The notes under the pieces are model-generated. The model worked only from the letters and a program-made list of their open reading frames with translations, had not been told where the DNA came from and ran no database searches. DNA of 21,940 nucleotides, taken from positions 1 through 21,940 of the IMG/VR virus record IMGVR_UViG_3300028025_004157, one strand, 5' to 3'. This document shows, piece by piece, positions 20,616-21,940 of this stretch (position 1 is its first letter; every line of letters begins with the position of its first letter). The stretch comes from a virus. The position numbers were made by a program, and so were the translations under genes.

Positions 20616-21940
20616 TTAAAAACTTCTTATTGCACGAACACGTTTTGATATAAACTTGAAGTCAAGATTTGTACTATTAGATTGGAACTCATATTCAAGT
20701 GCATCTGTGTTGCTTAATTCCGTAGAGCTCCAATAGCTAGCATTTGCAAAACCACCAATAGCTACTCTATTATTGTACAATTGCTGTAGCTCATCTAAAC
20801 TTGGTAAATACCAATCAGAATATCCTCCTTCTGTTAAATCACCACAAAGTCTAGCTGCAATGCCTGCTGTAGCACAACCAGCCATTATATCAATAGTGTT
20901 CTGATTTCCTGTTCCTATCGCTGTACCATCTGCCCCTGTAATTGATGTACCTGAACATCCCCATGCTGCACCTGTTGAAATATCTGCTGCAGTGGCTACT
21001 AAACCATGTTGTACACCTGCATCATATCCTGGGTCTCCTGGTTGTAAAATATAAGCTACAATGCCACCTAATGCAGCATCACCCACAGAATAAGTGGTTG
21101 GTGGTGCTGAGGCAACTATAGCTGTACCTAACCCTCTATATAATGAATCAACAACCCAACTACCAGATGTTATATTAACAAATACACTACCTGTAGCGTC
21201 TGCTGCAAATTGTACATTATCAGTATTACCAATATCCATTGTTGTTACTTCATTTGTTGATGAAGAAACAGCATTCCAAACCGCAGTAAATGTACCACCT
21301 CTAATACTAGCTCCACTTCCACTTGTACTTACTACATAATCAATCATTGCACCTTTAAATGCACTTAAGTTATATAATAATGAAGAACCTGAAGTATAAA
21401 CAGCAGTAGATGAACTAACTGTAGCTGAAGTGTTTTTAAGTATAGATGCTGTAATAGCTGTTGTTGCGAATGAAGCACTTATTGCAGTTAATACATAAGA
21501 AGCTGTTTGGGCTAACATTACAAACGAAGCTGTTTGAGCAGTTGTTACAAAGCTTGCTGTTTGAGCAGTTTGTACAAATGAAGCAGTTTGTGCTGTTGTT
21601 ACAAATGATGCTGTTTGAGCTAACGTTACAAACGAAGCAGTTGCTGAATATGAAGATGATATTGCAGTTAAAGCAAGAGATGCTGTTGCTGCTAATGAAG
21701 ATGATAAAGCAAATGTTTGATTACCTGCTACAGAAGCAACTGCAGTACCTGTTCTAGGTGAACTAAAGTATATTACTGCACTTCCTGTATCTACAACATG
21801 TATTCTTTGAGGAATAATCACATCATCATTACTATCAAAAATAGTAAATACAGGATATAAATTATTTAATTGGTGGTTAAATGTCCAAGTAGATGAAGAT
21901 ACATTTTGATTCAAAATAGCATTTGAACCAGATACTGATA
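20616..21940 (-). CDS. Fibre-like protein with Lcl/DUF1566 (C-type lectin-like) tip, N-terminus off the right edge
   Basis: The frame stays open to the window edge (SVSGSNAILNQNVSS precedes the visible domains), so the start lies outside; the TTG at 21914 is not a real start. Visible in order: a W-T-F-N-H domain like the B units of the next gene, nonapeptide repeats (QTASFVTTA type), a domain shared with the end of the 757-residue fibre (SIRGGTFTAVWNAVSSSTNE, MDIGNTDNV), and a final 160-residue tip. The tip has GLVATAADISTGAAWGCSGT, DGTAIGTGNQNT, AGCATAGIAARLC, GGYSDWYLPSLDELQQLYNN, SYWSSTE and KRVRAIRSF. This is the Lcl_C/DUF1566 signature, a C-type-lectin-like fold frequent in Bacteroidota and phage adhesins. 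It has three Cys and no S74 or G2 chaperone. Probable receptor-binding protein. Confidence 0.85.
   Translation of the reverse strand, partial: SVSGSNAILNQNVSSSTWTFNHQLNNLYPVFTIFDSNDDVIIPQRIHVVDTGSAVIYFSSPRTGTAVASVAGNQTFALSSSLAATASLALTAISSSYSATASFVTLAQTASFVTTAQTASFVQTAQTASFVTTAQTASFVMLAQTASYVLTAISASFATTAITASILKNTSATVSSSTAVYTSGSSLLYNLSAFKGAMIDYVVSTSGSGASIRGGTFTAVWNAVSSSTNEVTTMDIGNTDNVQFAADATGSVFVNITSGSWVVDSLYRGLGTAIVASAPPTTYSVGDAALGGIVAYILQPGDPGYDAGVQHGLVATAADISTGAAWGCSGTSITGADGTAIGTGNQNTIDIMAGCATAGIAARLCGDLTEGGYSDWYLPSLDELQQLYNNRVAIGGFANASYWSSTELSNTDALEYEFQSNSTNLDFKFISKRVRAIRSF
21465..21640 (-). repeat. 27-bp tandem repeats encoding a nonapeptide (QTASFVTTA)
   Basis: About six units with a period of 27 bp encode (Q/I)(T/S)AS(F/Y)(V/A)xxA. 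Nucleotide differences are mostly silent, so the peptide rather than the DNA seems to be under selection. Shorter runs of the same nonapeptide occur in most other fibres of the window. Confidence 0.8.

Noticed and set aside
20616-21098. Diversity-generating retroelement variable region in the lectin-like tip
   Set aside because: No reverse transcriptase and no template copy are seen in the window, and no excess of adenine-derived codon changes can be judged from one sequence.
21912-21914. TTG start for the right-edge fibre
   Set aside because: The frame stays open to the window edge, and the upstream residues match the paralogous domain, so the true start is outside.
303-21940. Bacterial surface adhesins or trimeric autotransporters instead of phage fibres
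   Set aside because: No signal peptides, sorting signals or membrane anchors are present on the large proteins, while S74 and G2 chaperones and the homing endonuclease point to a phage.

Overview
The window reads as part of an AT-rich tailed-phage genome (dsDNA, Caudoviricetes-type), either free or integrated. Every supported gene lies on the minus strand, the genes abut or overlap, and almost no DNA is non-coding. The phage assignment rests on C-terminal intramolecular chaperone domains typical of phage fibres (five Peptidase_S74 and one Peptidase_G2), a free-standing GIY-YIG homing endonuclease, and two small proteins of a phage-like type. None of the visible start codons has a convincing Shine-Dalgarno sequence. 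Instead the starts follow A/T-rich leaders such as AAATAATG, the pattern seen in Bacteroidota, so a Bacteroidota host is the best guess (inference).

Layout in transcription order, right to left. A fibre gene runs off the right edge and ends in a C-type-lectin-like Lcl/DUF1566 tip (20616-21940). Next come two fibre genes whose products start MANEF (20564-18291 and 18241-16985), each preceded by a short spacer with a matching RNA hairpin. Three S74 fibres follow almost without gaps (16960-11348). Then come a fibre with a different beta-rich tip (11335-9623), a small conserved-type protein (9609-9361), the homing endonuclease (9320-8598) and a 64-residue protein (8610-8416). A 982-residue fibre with a G2 chaperone (8375-5427) and two more S74 fibres (5405-3450 and 3450-1135) follow. 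A LamG/concanavalin-like lectin gene overlaps the last fibre (1151-303). At the left edge are two small single-pass membrane proteins, one of them cut by the window.

The window is therefore a receptor-binding or fibre array: ten large fibre-like genes plus one small lectin gene. The fibre proteins share N-terminal anchor types, Ala/Ser/Thr-rich repeats and, in eight of ten, a nearly identical module of about 25 residues (AQTLVVQTITSS...). They differ mostly in the middle and at the C-terminal tip. This suggests a modular set in which shared 5' parts are kept alike by recombination while tips are exchanged, giving a broad or switchable adsorption range (inference).

The most notable non-coding signals are two leader hairpins with covarying stems and near-identical 10-nt loops upstream of the two MANEF genes. 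In addition, a 9-mer (TATAAATAT on the plus strand, ATATTTATA on the coding strand) appears at six gene junctions and was not noticed inside genes.
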